From: an uncultured Candidatus Actinomarina sp.
Lineage (GTDB): Bacteria; Actinomycetota; Acidimicrobiia; Actinomarinales; Actinomarinaceae
Direction of reading: 5' to 3'
NCBI GenBank assembly: GCA_902555985.1
Contig: CACDUI010000001.1
Location: forward strand, 209,943-273,942
Length of the DNA: 64,000 nucleotides
Below, in pieces: positions 42,047 through 52,900 of this stretch. Under the pieces are notes generated by a model, which saw only the letters and a list, made by a program, of their open reading frames with translations, was not told the DNA's origin and ran no database searches. Both the position numbers and the translations under genes were made by a program. Each line of letters begins with the position of its first letter. Position 1 is the stretch's first letter.

Positions 42047-42208
42047 ATGGCATCTGACAAAAGGCCACCTATTACGTTGGTTTGCACAGAAACTGGTGAT
42101 CACAACTATGTGACTACTAAAAATAAGACAAATACACCGGATAGGCTTGAGTTGATGAAATACAGCCCAAGGTTAAGGAAACATACATTACACAGAGAAA
42201 AAAGGTAG
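42047..42208 (+). CDS. rpmG: 50S ribosomal protein L33, zinc ligands lost
   Basis: A 53-residue protein of the large subunit, preceded by AAAGGA at about 42034-42039. Core sequence [19 protein letters not shown] continues into [11 protein letters not shown], the C-terminal signature of the zinc-type L33. In that type four cysteines bind zinc (CxxC and a later cysteine pair). Here [11 protein letters not shown] keeps only the first, and the KYCP cysteine is serine, so the site cannot form. It lies between the tRNA cluster and the sigma-factor gene. Confidence 0.95.
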   Translation: MASDKRPPITLVCTETGDHNYVTTKNKTNTPDRLELMKYSPRLRKHTLHREKR

Positions 42209-42245
42209 ATTTATCAATTTTTCCAAATTATCCTGATTATAGATA

Positions 42246-42830
42246 ATGAATATTAGTTCTAATTTAGAAAATTATAGCGATGATATTTCAAACGCAGAAT
42301 TAGTCAAAAAGTCACAATTTGGTGACAAATCTGCATTTGAGCAATTAGTTGTAAGACATCAAGAACTAGTATTTTCCTTAGCTTATAAACTTACAGGCAA
42401 TAGAGAGATGGCCAATGACGTAGCACAAGAGTCTTTTATTAGAGCTTGGAAAGCTATTGAAAAATTTCGTGGAGATTCTACTTTTAGCACATGGATTTAC
42501 CGTATTACTGTAAATACAGCATGGACCCTTCGAAAGAAAGCAAAAAAACATAATACATTAAATATCGAAGATACTTATGAACCGGTCATTATTGATGAAA
42601 AGAAAGATCCAGAATTAGTTGCTATCAATTCTGACCTTTCTTCTGTTTTAGTTGGTGCTCTTGACAAAATCCCAATTGATCAAAGAATAATTGTCGAGCT
42701 AAAAAATATTGAGGGAAGATCACATAAAGAAATTGCAGAAATACTGGGTATTAGTGTTACCGCAGCAAAAGTAAGGCTTCACAGAGCACATCAAAAATTA
42801 AGGCAAATTTTAGAGGAAGTTGAAAGATGA
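42246..42830 (+). CDS. ECF-type RNA polymerase sigma factor
   Basis: A 194-residue sigma-70 family protein with regions 2 and 4 only. Region 2 includes NDVAQESFIRAWKAIEKFRG and the STWIYRITVN promoter-melting part. Region 4 has the helix-turn-helix HKEIAEILGISVTAAKVRLH. It overlaps the next gene by four bases, which encodes a ZAS-type anti-sigma candidate, so the pair forms a stress-response switch of the SigE/RsrA kind. It interrupts the usual rpmG-secE order. Confidence 0.95.
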   Translation: MNISSNLENYSDDISNAELVKKSQFGDKSAFEQLVVRHQELVFSLAYKLTGNREMANDVAQESFIRAWKAIEKFRGDSTFSTWIYRITVNTAWTLRKKAKKHNTLNIEDTYEPVIIDEKKDPELVAINSDLSSVLVGALDKIPIDQRIIVELKNIEGRSHKEIAEILGISVTAAKVRLHRAHQKLRQILEEVER

Positions 42831-43201
42831 AAAGTATTATTTCAAATCTTAAAAACGACATTCTCTGTAAAAGAACCAGAAACAAAATGTTGTCTTCATA
42901 CTTGAGCAGTGAATATTTTGGTTTTGATAGCAATCCACACGCATCAGCTTGTATTAAATGCCAAGTTTCTGGAAAAAGATACAAAGCTTTTAAAAAAGAT
43001 TTAGATAATGAGCTAAGTAAGGAAATAAAAGTTCCTACAGATTTTGCTTCTAAGGTAATGTCATCATTAGATAAAAAAGTAAAAACCACTACAAGTAAGA
43101 GCACAAAAATAATATTATTGACATTGCTCGGAATATTATCAATTGTATTTTTAATATTTGGAAAAAGACGCTCGTCTAACAATTTAGAGAGAGAGAAATA
43201 A
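42827..43201 (+). CDS. Candidate anti-sigma factor with ZAS-like motif and one membrane helix
   Basis: A 124-residue protein coupled to the sigma gene (ATGA). The segment NPHASACIKC contains H-x3-C-x2-C, the zinc-binding signature of ZAS anti-sigma factors. A C-terminal helix (IILLTLLGILSIVFLIFG) would place the N-terminal sigma-binding part inside the cell. No large outside domain exists, so it probably senses in the cytoplasm or through partners. Similarity outside the motif is low, so the call rests on the motif and position. Confidence 0.8.
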   Translation: MKSIISNLKNDILCKRTRNKMLSSYLSSEYFGFDSNPHASACIKCQVSGKRYKAFKKDLDNELSKEIKVPTDFASKVMSSLDKKVKTTTSKSTKIILLTLLGILSIVFLIFGKRRSSNNLEREK

Positions 43202-43204
43202 CTT

Positions 43205-43278
43205 AGGGGTGTAGCTCTAATTGGCAGAGCGACGGTCTCCAAAACCGTAGGTTGTGAGTTCGAGTCTCACCGCCCCTG
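43205..43278 (+). tRNA. tRNA-Trp (CCA)
   Basis: The anticodon stem ACGGT/ACCGT encloses CTCCAAA, so the anticodon is CCA. The acceptor AGGGGTG pairs with CGCCCCT with one U:G pair. It lies between the anti-sigma and secE genes, with the secE ribosome site GAGG three bases after it. Co-location of tRNA-Trp with secE is common in bacteria. Confidence 0.95.
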
Positions 43279-43289
43279 CTGAGGTAATT

Positions 43290-43592
43290 ATGAATGAAAT
43301 GAATAGAGAAATGAGAAGAATGTCAGAGCGTGAAGAACGCTTGGCAAAAAAAGCAGATAGAAATGTTGGAAAATATCAATCTGGTGAAAAAGTCTCAAGA
43401 ATAAGAAAAATTTCTAATTATCTAGGTGAAGTAAGAACAGAGTTAAAAAGAGTTAATTGGCCCAGCTACTCAACTCTTTATTCTTTTACGATTGTGACTT
43501 TTATAACAATTGCCTTTTTTACTTTTTTTATTTTTGGAATGGACTTTAGTTTTAAAAATACATTGATTAATCTATTATCTTTCGGAGAATAA
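43290..43592 (+). CDS. secE: Preprotein translocase subunit SecE
   Basis: A 100-residue protein that clamps SecY in the translocon. I chose ATG 43290, five bases after GAGG at 43281; the frame start at 43254 lies in the tRNA. A charged, arginine-rich tail precedes the core YLGEVRTELKRVNWPSYSTL (KRVNWPS is the amphipathic helix signature) and one helix FTIVTFITIAFFTFFIFG. nusG starts right after the stop codon. Confidence 0.95.
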   Translation: MNEMNREMRRMSEREERLAKKADRNVGKYQSGEKVSRIRKISNYLGEVRTELKRVNWPSYSTLYSFTIVTFITIAFFTFFIFGMDFSFKNTLINLLSFGE

Positions 43593-44222
43593 ATGTTAGA
43601 AGATACTGCTACAACTGAAGAGACATTACCAAATGAAGAAGCTGAAATTGAAGACTCAGCCATTTCTACCCATCCTTATGACCTTCCAGGCGAGTGGTTT
43701 GTTTTAAATGCTCAATCAGGTCATGAAAAAAAAGTAAAAACAAATATTTTAACTCGAATAAAAAACCTTCACTTGGAAGACAAAGTCTATGATGTAGTAA
43801 TTCCAACTGATGAAGTTGTAGAAATTAGAAATGGTAAAAAAGTTAATCTTGAAAAGAAAACATTTCCAGGATATGTATTAGTGAGAATGGATCTAGACGA
43901 TACAACATGGTACGAAATTAGAAACACACCTTCAATAATCGGATTTGTTGGATCAGGCAAGAGACCTATTTCTTTATCAAGAAGAGAAATTGAGAGAATT
44001 TTGGGATCTAATGAAATAGAGGAAGTTAAAAAAGAATCACCTAAATTTAAACCAGATTTTGAAGTTGGTGAAACCGTTAGGGTTACTACGGGACCTTTTG
44101 CAGACTTCAATGGAATTATTGAAGAAATTAATTTAGATCAATCAAAAGTTACAGTTTTAGTTAATATATTTGGACGAGAAACACCAGTTGAGTTGGGTTT
44201 CACAGATATAGTTAAAAATTAA
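43593..44222 (+). CDS. nusG: Transcription termination/antitermination protein NusG
   Basis: A 209-residue factor linking RNA polymerase to Rho or the ribosome. An acidic N-terminal tail of about 30 residues (TEETLPNEEAEIEDSA) precedes GEWFVLNAQSGHEKKVKTNI, as in actinobacterial NusG. The NGN domain has KKTFPGYVLVRMDL, and the KOW domain ends with VTTGPFADFNGIIEEI. Confidence 0.97.
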   Translation: MLEDTATTEETLPNEEAEIEDSAISTHPYDLPGEWFVLNAQSGHEKKVKTNILTRIKNLHLEDKVYDVVIPTDEVVEIRNGKKVNLEKKTFPGYVLVRMDLDDTTWYEIRNTPSIIGFVGSGKRPISLSRREIERILGSNEIEEVKKESPKFKPDFEVGETVRVTTGPFADFNGIIEEINLDQSKVTVLVNIFGRETPVELGFTDIVKN

Positions 44223-44231
44223 GGAATAGAT

Positions 44232-44657
44232 ATGGCAAAACCAGTAAAAGCAATGTTGAAACTTCAAATCCCAGGAGGTGGAGCTACTCCAGCACCTCCG
44301 GTTGGATCAGCATTAGGTCAGTATGGTGTAAATATCATGGACTTCGTTCAAGCATTTAACAATGACACTGCAAGTAGGCAGGGAGAAACAGTTCCTGTTG
44401 AGATTGTAATATATGAAGATAACTCATTTACATTTGTAACAAAAACAGCCCCAGCTTCTTATTTAATTAAAAAAGCAATTGGCATTACTTCTGGTTCCGC
44501 AGAGCCACATAAAGAAAAAGTCGCTTCAATAACTCGAGACCAATTGAAAAATATTGCTGAAGCCAAAATGGAAGATTTAAATGCCAATGATATTGATGCT
44601 GCAATCTCTATTATTGCAGGAACAGCTAGGTCTATGGGAGTCACAGTAGACAACTAG
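44232..44657 (+). CDS. rplK: 50S ribosomal protein L11
   Basis: A 141-residue protein of the GTPase-associated centre. It has the N-terminal [19 protein letters not shown] motif, with the proline-rich switch, and a C-terminal 23S-binding domain ending in [16 protein letters not shown] lies upstream (44221-44225). Confidence 0.97.
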   Translation: MAKPVKAMLKLQIPGGGATPAPPVGSALGQYGVNIMDFVQAFNNDTASRQGETVPVEIVIYEDNSFTFVTKTAPASYLIKKAIGITSGSAEPHKEKVASITRDQLKNIAEAKMEDLNANDIDAAISIIAGTARSMGVTVDN

Positions 44658-44676
44658 TTTATTTTTGGGAGACTAA

Positions 44677-44706
44677 ATGTCGTTTGCACCAAAGGAGGAA
44701 AAATGA
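44677..44706 (+). CDS. Possible 9-codon leader ORF overlapping the rplA start
   Basis: ATG-TCG-TTT-GCA-CCA-AAG-GAG-GAA-AAA-TGA (peptide MSFAPKEEK) has its own ribosome site GGGAG at 44667-44671, five bases upstream. Its TGA overlaps the L1 start codon (ATGA), and its codons contain the AAGGAGG for L1. This could couple or pace L1 synthesis, but may be chance. Confidence 0.3.
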   Translation: MSFAPKEEK

Positions 44707-45386
44707 AAATAGGCAAAAAATACAAAATAGCAAAAGAAGCAATTCCTGCTGAAAAGCAATCTATATCTGACGCAATAAGTTTATGTAAAAATAATGCATC
44801 AGCTAATTTTGATGAATCAGTAGATGTTGCTTTTTCACTAGGTATAGACACTAAGGACCCTGAGCAAAACATTAGAACAACTGTTTCTCTACCAAATGGT
44901 ACAGGGAGAGATGTAAAAATTGCTGTTTTTGCAGGGGGAGAAGCTTTAACAGAAGCTGAGGCAGCTGGTGCTGAAATTGTTGGAGGTAAAGAGCTCGCTA
45001 CAAAAGTTGCATCTGAACAGAAACTTGATGTTGATATAGTAATTTCAACACCTGAAATGATGGCTGAAGTTGGTCAATTAGGTAAAATATTAGGTCCCCA
45101 AGGCCTAATGCCAAATCCAAAAACAGGAACTGTTACCCCAAATGTTGCAAAGGCTGTTGAAGATTTCAAGAAAGGAAAAGTTGAAATTAAGAATGATAAG
45201 CTTGGCAATGTACACTTGTCTATTGGTAAAGTATCGTTTGATGAAGCAAAGCTAGCTGATAATTTTGACGAAGTCATTGCTGTATTAACAAAGGCAAAAC
45301 CATCTTCATCAAAAGGCGAATTTATAAAAAATATACATATGTCCTCTACCATGGGACCTTCAATTATTGTTGATATAAACAATTAA
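44703..45386 (+). CDS. rplA: 50S ribosomal protein L1
   Basis: A 227-residue protein of the L1 stalk and an autogenous repressor in many bacteria. [20 protein letters not shown] is the family signature, and the C-terminal [11 protein letters not shown] is normal. A strong AAAGGAGG precedes the ATG at 44703. Confidence 0.97.
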   Translation: MKIGKKYKIAKEAIPAEKQSISDAISLCKNNASANFDESVDVAFSLGIDTKDPEQNIRTTVSLPNGTGRDVKIAVFAGGEALTEAEAAGAEIVGGKELATKVASEQKLDVDIVISTPEMMAEVGQLGKILGPQGLMPNPKTGTVTPNVAKAVEDFKKGKVEIKNDKLGNVHLSIGKVSFDEAKLADNFDEVIAVLTKAKPSSSKGEFIKNIHMSSTMGPSIIVDINN

Positions 45387-45439
45387 ATAATTTGCATTTA
45401 TTTTTGTATATGGTTTATATTTAAATCTGACAATTAAAA

Positions 45440-45497
45440 CCAAAGACCGTTAGTTGTTAATGTAAATCTAACGTAGGTAAAACTTTTAGGTCCTTGG
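45440..45497 (+). ncRNA. L10 leader (ribosomal protein autoregulatory leader)
   Basis: An outer helix CCAAAGACC (45440-45448) pairs with GGTCCTTGG (45489-45497), one mismatch. It encloses a perfect CGTTAG/CTAACG hairpin and a GTAGGTAAAA stretch. Position between rplA and rplJ and the overall shape fit the L10 leader (RF00557), where L10 with L7/L12 binds to lower expression of its own mRNA. The ribosome site AAGGA follows at 45503-45507. Confidence 0.75.
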
Positions 45498-45515
45498 TAT
45501 ATAAGGATTTTTTTT

Positions 45516-46109
45516 ATGGTTAGAGAAGATAAAGTAAAGGTTGTAAAAGACCTAGAAGAATTGTTCAAATCTGCAAATGCTTTAGTGCTTGCAGAATACA
45601 GAGGATTGACTGTTACCCAGCAAACCAAACTTAGAAGAGAATTACAAAATGCAGGTGCTTCTTTCAATGTTGTAAAAATGTCTTTAGCAAAAAGAGCTGC
45701 AGAAAATATAGGATTAGACTCTCTTAATGATTATTTCTCTGGACCTACAGGTATAGCTGTAATTGAATCAGATCCTGTTGAAGCTGCTAAGGTTTTAAAA
45801 GAATTTTCTAAAGAAAATGAAGCTTTCGTTGTAAAAGGTGGCTTAATGGAGTCAGAGCCACTTACACTTGATCAATTAAATGTTTTAGCTGAAATTGAGC
45901 CTAGAGATGTACTTTTGGCAAAAATTGCTGGTGGATTTAATGCTCCACTAGTAAAAGTTGCTGTAGGTGCAAAGGCTGTAATAAATAAAGCTGCTTATGC
46001 TTTAAGTGCTTTAGTTGATAAAAAAGCTAATGGTGAAGAAGTTTCTGAAGTAACTAATTCAAATGATGAAGAAGTTGCTTCTGATGAAGTTAATAAAGAG
46101 GAGGAATAA
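45516..46109 (+). CDS. rplJ: 50S ribosomal protein L10
   Basis: A 197-residue protein at the base of the L7/L12 stalk. The N-terminal SANALVLAEYRGLTVTQQT region and VKMSLAKRAAE bind 23S RNA, and the C-terminal helix that holds L7/L12 dimers is followed by an acidic tail (SNDEEVASDEVNKEEE). It is preceded by the L10 leader. Four bases separate it from rplL. Confidence 0.97.
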   Translation: MVREDKVKVVKDLEELFKSANALVLAEYRGLTVTQQTKLRRELQNAGASFNVVKMSLAKRAAENIGLDSLNDYFSGPTGIAVIESDPVEAAKVLKEFSKENEAFVVKGGLMESEPLTLDQLNVLAEIEPRDVLLAKIAGGFNAPLVKVAVGAKAVINKAAYALSALVDKKANGEEVSEVTNSNDEEVASDEVNKEEE

Positions 46110-46112
46110 CTA

Positions 46113-46496
46113 ATGGCAAAAATGACAAGTGACGAGTTACTTGCCGTCTTTGAAGAAATGACTGTTTTGGAACTTAAAGAGTTTTTAGACGCATTTGAAG
46201 AAAAATTTGATGTTACTGCTGCAGCACCTGTAGCTGTTGCGGCTGCACCAGCTGGGGGCGGAGATGATGCTGGAGCTGCTGAAAAAGATTCTTTTGATGT
46301 AGTTCTTGCTGAAGCTGGATCACAAAAAATCCAAGTCATCAAAGAAGTAAGAGGCTTAACAAGTCTGGGGCTTAAAGAAGCTAAAGAACTTGTTGACGGT
46401 GCTCCATCAGACATTTTAACTGGCGCTTCTAAAGAAGATGCTGATAAAGCTAAAGAAGCTTTAGAAGGTGCTGGCGCAACTGTAGAACTCAAATAA
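46113..46496 (+). CDS. rplL: 50S ribosomal protein L7/L12
   Basis: A 127-residue stalk protein recruiting translation factors. The N-terminal dimer domain, an alanine-rich hinge ([15 protein letters not shown]) and the C-terminal domain [18 protein letters not shown] with [11 protein letters not shown] are all clear. A small CTACC-TTTCG-GGTAG hairpin follows at 46541-46555 before rpoB and may lower read-through. Confidence 0.97.
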   Translation: MAKMTSDELLAVFEEMTVLELKEFLDAFEEKFDVTAAAPVAVAAAPAGGGDDAGAAEKDSFDVVLAEAGSQKIQVIKEVRGLTSLGLKEAKELVDGAPSDILTGASKEDADKAKEALEGAGATVELK

Positions 46497-46582
46497 TTTA
46501 TTAATTATTTGTTTGCTTAAATAATAAGTACTAATATACTCTACCTTTCGGGTAGCTGTTATTTAATTTTTGAGGAGGCTTG

Positions 46583-49500
46583 TTGTCCGCTGTTCAGAAT
46601 TCTAGACTTTCATTTGCAAAAATTCCTAAAGTTCTAGATATTCCAGATTTATTAATTATACAAAAAGATTCATTCAAATGGTTTATTGAAGAGGGTCTCA
46701 AAGAAATACTTGATGAAATTTCCCCGATAGAAGATTTTTCTGGAAGATTTTCACTAGAGTTTTTGAATCATTATTTTGAAGAGCCTCTAAAAACTCTTGA
46801 AGATTGTAAAATTACCGACTCAACTTATTCGCAACCCCTATATGTAACTGCACAGTTTTTAGATAGAGAAACTGGCCAAATAAAACAACAAACAGTTTTT
46901 CTTGGTGACTTTCCAATAATGTCTGATACAGGAACTTTCATAATAAATGGAACGGAAAGAGTGATTGTTAGCCAACTGGTTAGATCACCAGGAGTTTATT
47001 TTTCACAAGAAATTGATAAAACTTCAGATAAAGAAGTATTTATTGGAAAAATGATTCCGGGGAGAGGTGCTTGGTTAGAATTTGATACAGATAAAAGAGA
47101 TACCCTTGGTGTGAGAGTTGACAGAAAAAGAAGGCAACATATCACTGGATTTTTGATGGCTCTTGATGTTATTGAAAATAAAGAAGATGCAATTGATTTA
47201 CTTGGTGATTATCCATCTGTAAGAAACACTATTGAGCGAGATCCAGACACTTCTAGAGAGGCAGCTTTAATAGATTTATATCGAAAATTAAGACCAGGAG
47301 AGCCAGCAACTGTTGAGTCTGCAAGAAATTTGGTAAAACAAATGTTCTACACTCCAAAGAGATACGATTTAACCAAAGTTGGTAGATACAAAGTAGAACA
47401 AAAACTTGGCAGACAATACGGAGAGAAAGACGCAGAATCGTATACCACTGAAGATGATGGCATGTTAAGAATAGAAGACATGATTGATTCAATAAAATAT
47501 GTTATTGCTTTACATGCTGGTGAAGGTAGCTTTATCAATAATAAGGGTAAAGAAATCCCAGTTCGACTAGATGACATAGATCACTTTGGAAACAGAAGAA
47601 TCAGAACTGTTGGTGAATTAGTTCAAAATCAAGTACGAGTTGGATTAAGTAGGTTAGAGAGGGTTGTTAGGGAGAGGATGACTACTCAAGAACCAGAAGC
47701 TATTACACCTCAATCATTAATTAATATTCGACCAATACAAGCATCTCTCAAGGAATTTTTTGGAACAAGTCAATTAAGTCAGTTTATGGATCAGCCAAAC
47801 CCTATTGCTGGATTAACACACAGAAGAAGGTTATCTGCATTGGGCCCCGGCGGTCTTTCTCGGGAAAGAGCCGGTTTTGAAGTTAGAGATGTTCATCCAT
47901 CCCACTATGGCAGAATGTGTCCAATTGAAACACCAGAAGGTCCAAACATTGGACTTATTGGTACTCTCGCTACTTACGGTAGAGTAAATAAATTTGGATT
48001 TATCGAAACTCCTTATTGGAAAGTTGAAAATGGTGTAGTTAAAACAAACAAAGCAGTTTATTTAACTGCTGCTGAAGAAGATAACTACACAATTGCTCAA
48101 GCAAATGCGCCTCTTAAAGATGATGGAACTTTTCAAAACAAAAGAGTTCTATCTAGACAAAATGGTGGTGAAGTAGCTTTCGTTTCAGATAAAGAAATTG
48201 ACTTTATGGATGTTAGCCCAAAGCAAATATGCTCTGTAACAACTGCCTTGATTCCTTTTCTAGAACATGATGATGCTAATAGAGCATTAATGGGATCTAA
48301 TATGCAAAGACAAGCTGTCCCGTTGGTGAAAACAGAAGCTCCTTATGTTGGAACAGGAATGGAAGAAAATGTTGCTCGTGATTCGGGAGAAGCACTTATT
48401 TCAAATATATCTGGAATTGTTGAAGAAGTCTCGGGTGATGAAATTACAGTTAAAGAAGAAGGAACAAATAAAAAACATAGATTTGAAGTATTAAAATTTA
48501 AAAGATCAAACCAGGCAACAAGCTGGAATCAAAAACCTCTTGTTAAGGTTGGCACAAAGGTAAAACCCGGAGATGTTTTAGCAGATGGTCCGAGCACTCA
48601 AGGTGGAGAATTAGCATTAGGTAAAAATTTACTTGTTGGATATATGCCGTGGGACGGATATAACTTTGAAGATTCAATTGTAATTTCTGAAAGATTGGTA
48701 AAAGAAGACGTATTGACTTCAGTACACATTGCCGAGCATGAAATAGAAGCTCGTGATACAAAACTTGGAGAAGAGGAAATAACAAGAGATATTCCTAATG
48801 TAGCTGAAGAAGTGCTCATGGATTTAGATGAAATGGGAATAGTTAGGATTGGAGCAGAAGTATCACCAGGCGATTACCTTGTTGGGAAAGTTACTCCAAA
48901 AGGTGAAACAGAGTTAACCCCAGAAGAAAGACTTTTAAGAGCAATTTTCGGAGAAAAAGCTAGAGAAGTTAGAGATACTTCATTAAGAGTCCCTCACGGT
49001 GAAAGAGGAAAAGTTATTGATGTTCAAATTTTAAAACGTGATGACGGCGCAGATTTGCCACCTGGTGTTAACCAAAAAGTAAGAGTTTATGTAGCAATAC
49101 AAAGAAAAATACAAGTTGGTGACAAGTTGTCTGGACGTCATGGTAACAAAGGAGTAATCTCAAAAATCCTTGCTGTAGAAGACATGCCTTATATGGAAGA
49201 CGGAACCCCACTAGACATCATGCTTTCACCCTTAGGTGTTCCAAGTAGAATGAATCTCGGTCAAATTTTGGAAACTCATCTTGGTTGGGCTGCAGATCAA
49301 GGATGGAATGAGTATAAGGGTAAAACTAAGGCTTCAGGCGGTGCTAAACCAGGAACACTTATCTCTACTCCGGTTTTTGACGGTGCTGATGAAGATGAGA
49401 TCCATGAGATTTTGAGAAATGTTAATACTAATAGAGATGGAAATATGATGGTTGATGAAAATGGAAAAGCAACCTTATATGATGGTCGAACAGGGGAATC

Positions 49501-49972
49501 ATTTGATTCAAAAATTACTGTCGGATACACATATATATTAAAATTAATCCATTTAGTTGATGAAAAGATACACGCAAGATCCACTGGTCCATACTCAATG
49601 ATTACCCAACAGCCTTTAGGTGGAAAAGCACAGTTTGGTGGACAAAGGTTTGGAGAAATGGAAGTTTGGGCACTAGAAGCATATGGAGCAAGTTATGCAC
49701 TGCAAGAGTTACTAACCATTAAGTCAGATGACACAGTTGGAAGAGTTAAAGTATATGAGTCAATAGTTAAAGGAGATAATATTCCTGAACCTGGTATACC
49801 CGAGTCATTTAAAGTTCTTTTAAAAGAAATGCAAAGCTTATGTCTAAATGTTGAAATATTATCAGCAGGTGAAGAAATCTCAATGAAAGATATTAGTGAT
49901 GAATATGTTAAAACAGCAGAAACTTTAGGAATTGACATGACAAGACCAGAACAAGATGAAGCAGAGGTATAA
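46583..49972 (+). CDS. rpoB: DNA-directed RNA polymerase subunit beta
   Basis: A beta subunit of about 1,129 residues. Two TTG codons stand in a row; TTG 46583 is four bases after GAGGAGG (46572-46578) and is preferred over TTG 46580. The rifampicin pocket reads [20 protein letters not shown] then [11 protein letters not shown], with D516, H526 and S531 equivalents (E. coli numbering) unchanged, so no resistance mutation is seen. The [20 protein letters not shown] and [13 protein letters not shown] segments near the C-terminus are conserved. rpoC follows after three bases. Confidence 0.98.
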   Translation: MSAVQNSRLSFAKIPKVLDIPDLLIIQKDSFKWFIEEGLKEILDEISPIEDFSGRFSLEFLNHYFEEPLKTLEDCKITDSTYSQPLYVTAQFLDRETGQIKQQTVFLGDFPIMSDTGTFIINGTERVIVSQLVRSPGVYFSQEIDKTSDKEVFIGKMIPGRGAWLEFDTDKRDTLGVRVDRKRRQHITGFLMALDVIENKEDAIDLLGDYPSVRNTIERDPDTSREAALIDLYRKLRPGEPATVESARNLVKQMFYTPKRYDLTKVGRYKVEQKLGRQYGEKDAESYTTEDDGMLRIEDMIDSIKYVIALHAGEGSFINNKGKEIPVRLDDIDHFGNRRIRTVGELVQNQVRVGLSRLERVVRERMTTQEPEAITPQSLINIRPIQASLKEFFGTSQLSQFMDQPNPIAGLTHRRRLSALGPGGLSRERAGFEVRDVHPSHYGRMCPIETPEGPNIGLIGTLATYGRVNKFGFIETPYWKVENGVVKTNKAVYLTAAEEDNYTIAQANAPLKDDGTFQNKRVLSRQNGGEVAFVSDKEIDFMDVSPKQICSVTTALIPFLEHDDANRALMGSNMQRQAVPLVKTEAPYVGTGMEENVARDSGEALISNISGIVEEVSGDEITVKEEGTNKKHRFEVLKFKRSNQATSWNQKPLVKVGTKVKPGDVLADGPSTQGGELALGKNLLVGYMPWDGYNFEDSIVISERLVKEDVLTSVHIAEHEIEARDTKLGEEEITRDIPNVAEEVLMDLDEMGIVRIGAEVSPGDYLVGKVTPKGETELTPEERLLRAIFGEKAREVRDTSLRVPHGERGKVIDVQILKRDDGADLPPGVNQKVRVYVAIQRKIQVGDKLSGRHGNKGVISKILAVEDMPYMEDGTPLDIMLSPLGVPSRMNLGQILETHLGWAADQGWNEYKGKTKASGGAKPGTLISTPVFDGADEDEIHEILRNVNTNRDGNMMVDENGKATLYDGRTGESFDSKITVGYTYILKLIHLVDEKIHARSTGPYSMITQQPLGGKAQFGGQRFGEMEVWALEAYGASYALQELLTIKSDDTVGRVKVYESIVKGDNIPEPGIPESFKVLLKEMQSLCLNVEILSAGEEISMKDISDEYVKTAETLGIDMTRPEQDEAEV

Positions 49973-49975
49973 ATA

Positions 49976-52900
49976 ATGGATAAAATCTTTGATGAATTAA
50001 GCATAAGTCTGGCAACTTCGGACCAAATGAGAAGCTGGTCTTTTGGTGAAGTAAAAAAACCTGAAACAATAAACTACAGAACTCTTAAACCGGAAAAAGA
50101 TGGACTTTTTGATGAAAGAATTTTTGGTCCTACTAAAGACTGGGAGTGCTCTTGTGGTAGATATAAAAGAATTAGATATAGAGGTATTGTATGTGAACGT
50201 TGTGGGGTAGAAGTAACTAGACGTGAAGTAAGAAGAGAACGCATGGGACACATAGAGCTTGCTGCACCAGTAACTCACATTTGGTATTTCAAAGGAGTTC
50301 CAAGCAGGCTAGGTTATTTTCTTGACATGTCTCCAAAAGAACTTGAAAAAGTTATTTATTTTGCAGCGTACTTAGTAGTTTCTATTGATACAAAAAAAAG
50401 AACTAAAGATTTAGCCGAAATTGAAGAAGCCGTTGTAGCTGAAGTAGAGATTGTAAATGAAGATTTTGAAGAATGGGAACAAAAAAGAATTAAACAAATG
50501 GATACTGAAATTAAAGCTATGGAAAATGCAAAAATTCCTGAGCCAGAAATCCAAATTAGAAAAAAAGAAGTTGAAAAAGAGATAAAACAAAAAAAAGTTA
50601 AGTCTGACGCTGAAATTAAAGTTATTGAAGAGGCATTTTCTACACTAAAAACACTTAAACCAAAAACACTTATTGAAAATGACACATTATGGCGTGAAAT
50701 GATTGATAAATACGATGAGTACTTTACCGGCGGAATGGGAGCAGAAGCTGTTAGGGAATTAGTTCAACTTGTTGATCTAAAAGCTGAAATGGAAAAACTA
50801 GATACAGATTTAGATTCTAAGTCAGCACAAAGACGCCAGAGAGCAATTCAGAGAATGAAAGTAATAAAGCCATTTGCTGATGGTAAAAACCCACCTGAAG
50901 CTATGATTTTAGAAGTTGTTCCAGTGATTCCTCCAGAACTTCGTCCAATGGTTCAATTAGATGGTGGTAGATTTGCAACATCAGATTTAAACGATCTATA
51001 TAGAAGATTGATAAACAGGAACAACAGATTAAAAAAACTTATTGAATTAGGTGCTCCCGACATAATTATTAGTAATGAAAAGAGAATGTTACAAGAATCT
51101 GTAGACGCACTATTTGACAATGGTAGAAGAGGTCGTGCTGTAGCCGGAGCTGGAGGTAGAGGTCTTAAGTCACTTTCTGATATGTTGAAGGGTAAACAAG
51201 GAAGGTTTAGACAAAACCTTCTTGGTAAAAGAGTTGATTACTCTGCAAGATCAGTAATTGTTGTTGGCCCGCATTTAGAACTTCAACAATGCGGACTTCC
51301 AAAAATGATGGCTTTAGAATTGTTCAAACCTTTTGTTATGAAACGTTTAGTAGAGCTTGGTCTTGCCCAAAATATAAAATCAGCAAAAAGAATGGTTGAA
51401 AGATCAAGAGCGCAAGTTTGGGATGTATTAGCTGAAGTTATTGAGGAACATCCTGTCTTATTAAATAGAGCACCAACATTACACAGACTAGGTATTCAAG
51501 CATTTGAACCAATACTCGTGGAAGGTAAAGCAATACAAGTACACCCATTAGTATGTGAGGCTTTTAATGCCGACTTTGACGGAGACCAAATGGCTGTCCA
51601 TGTACCTTTATCTGCAGAAGCCCAAGCTGAGGCAAGAGTCTTGATGCTTTCAACAAATAACGTTTTGTCTCCTGCATCAGGAAATCCGATTGTATCTCCT
51701 AGTCAAGATATGGTCATCGGTCTTTATTACATAACTGAATGTCATGAAGAGTTAGATACTGCAAAATTTAATTTTGTTGATTTCAATGAAGCTCAAGTCG
51801 CATATGAGAGTGGACACATTGGTTTGCAAACACCAATAAATGTTAGAGTTGGAGATTTAGCAGGAAGTTCTGAAATGCATTCTGAACTAAAAGGTAGATT
51901 TTCTGAACTTCTAACTAAAGATCCACTTGATGGAAATCAACTTACCCAGACTACACTAGGAAGATTACATTTTAATTCAATTATGCCTTCAGATTTTCCT
52001 TATATTCAGGCTTCAATAAGAAAACCAGAAATGAAAAAAATAATCTCAGAAGTTATTGAGCGATATAACAAAGCAGAACTTAGAGTCTTTTTAGATTCCA
52101 TGAAGTCTGTTGGTTTTACATTTGGTGCAAAAGCAGGCTTGACAGTGGCAATGAATGATGTAAAAACTCCACCTAATAAAAAACAAATACTCGAAAAATA
52201 TGAAGCTGAAGCTGAAAAAGTAGAAAAACTTTTTAAAGATGACATTATTACTGAAACTGAACGTAAACAAAAGGTTATTGAAATATGGAATGAAGCTACA
52301 GATCAAGTTCAATATGCAATGAGTGCTGAGCTTGAGTCTGAAGAGTTTAATCCTGTTGATATGATGGTCAAATCTGGTGCTAGAGGAAATATGATGCAAG
52401 TTAGACAATTAGCTGGCATGAGAGGTTTAGTTGCAAACCCTAAAGGTGATATTATCGAAAGTCCAATTAAAAGTAACTTTAGAGAAGGTATGTCAGTTCT
52501 TGAATATTTTATCTCTACACACGGAGCTAGAAAAGGTCTTGCTGACACAGCTCTAAGAACTGCTGACTCAGGCTATCTTACAAGAAGATTAGTAGATGTT
52601 GCTGCAGGTATTGTAGTTAAAGACATAGGTGATGAGAATATTGATTGGCGTGGAACTAATAAGAAAATCATTATAGATGGAAAGCTAAGTAGATATTTAC
52701 ACTCTACTTTGTACGGGCGTGTTTTATCAGAAGACATTAAAAAAGATAAAAAAGTAGTTGAATTAGATAATGGAATTAAGTTGTCTAAGGGTACCTATAT
52801 TGATGCTGAAGTTTTGGATGGTATTGCAAAGTCGGGAGTAGAAGATGTTAATGTACTAACTCCTTTCAATTCACTAAATCCTGAATCAATGGACCCTCTT

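Noticed and set aside
46541-46555. Hairpin CTACC-TTTCG-GGTAG between rplL and rpoB as a terminator
   Set aside because: Stem of five pairs and no immediate T-run; at most a weak attenuator.
47750-47900. Rifampicin-resistance changes in rpoB
   Set aside because: Key positions equivalent to D516, H526 and S531 are unchanged.
52006-52408. Long antisense frames opposite rpoC and other large genes
   Set aside because: Composition and lack of start signals show these are shadows of the sense genes.
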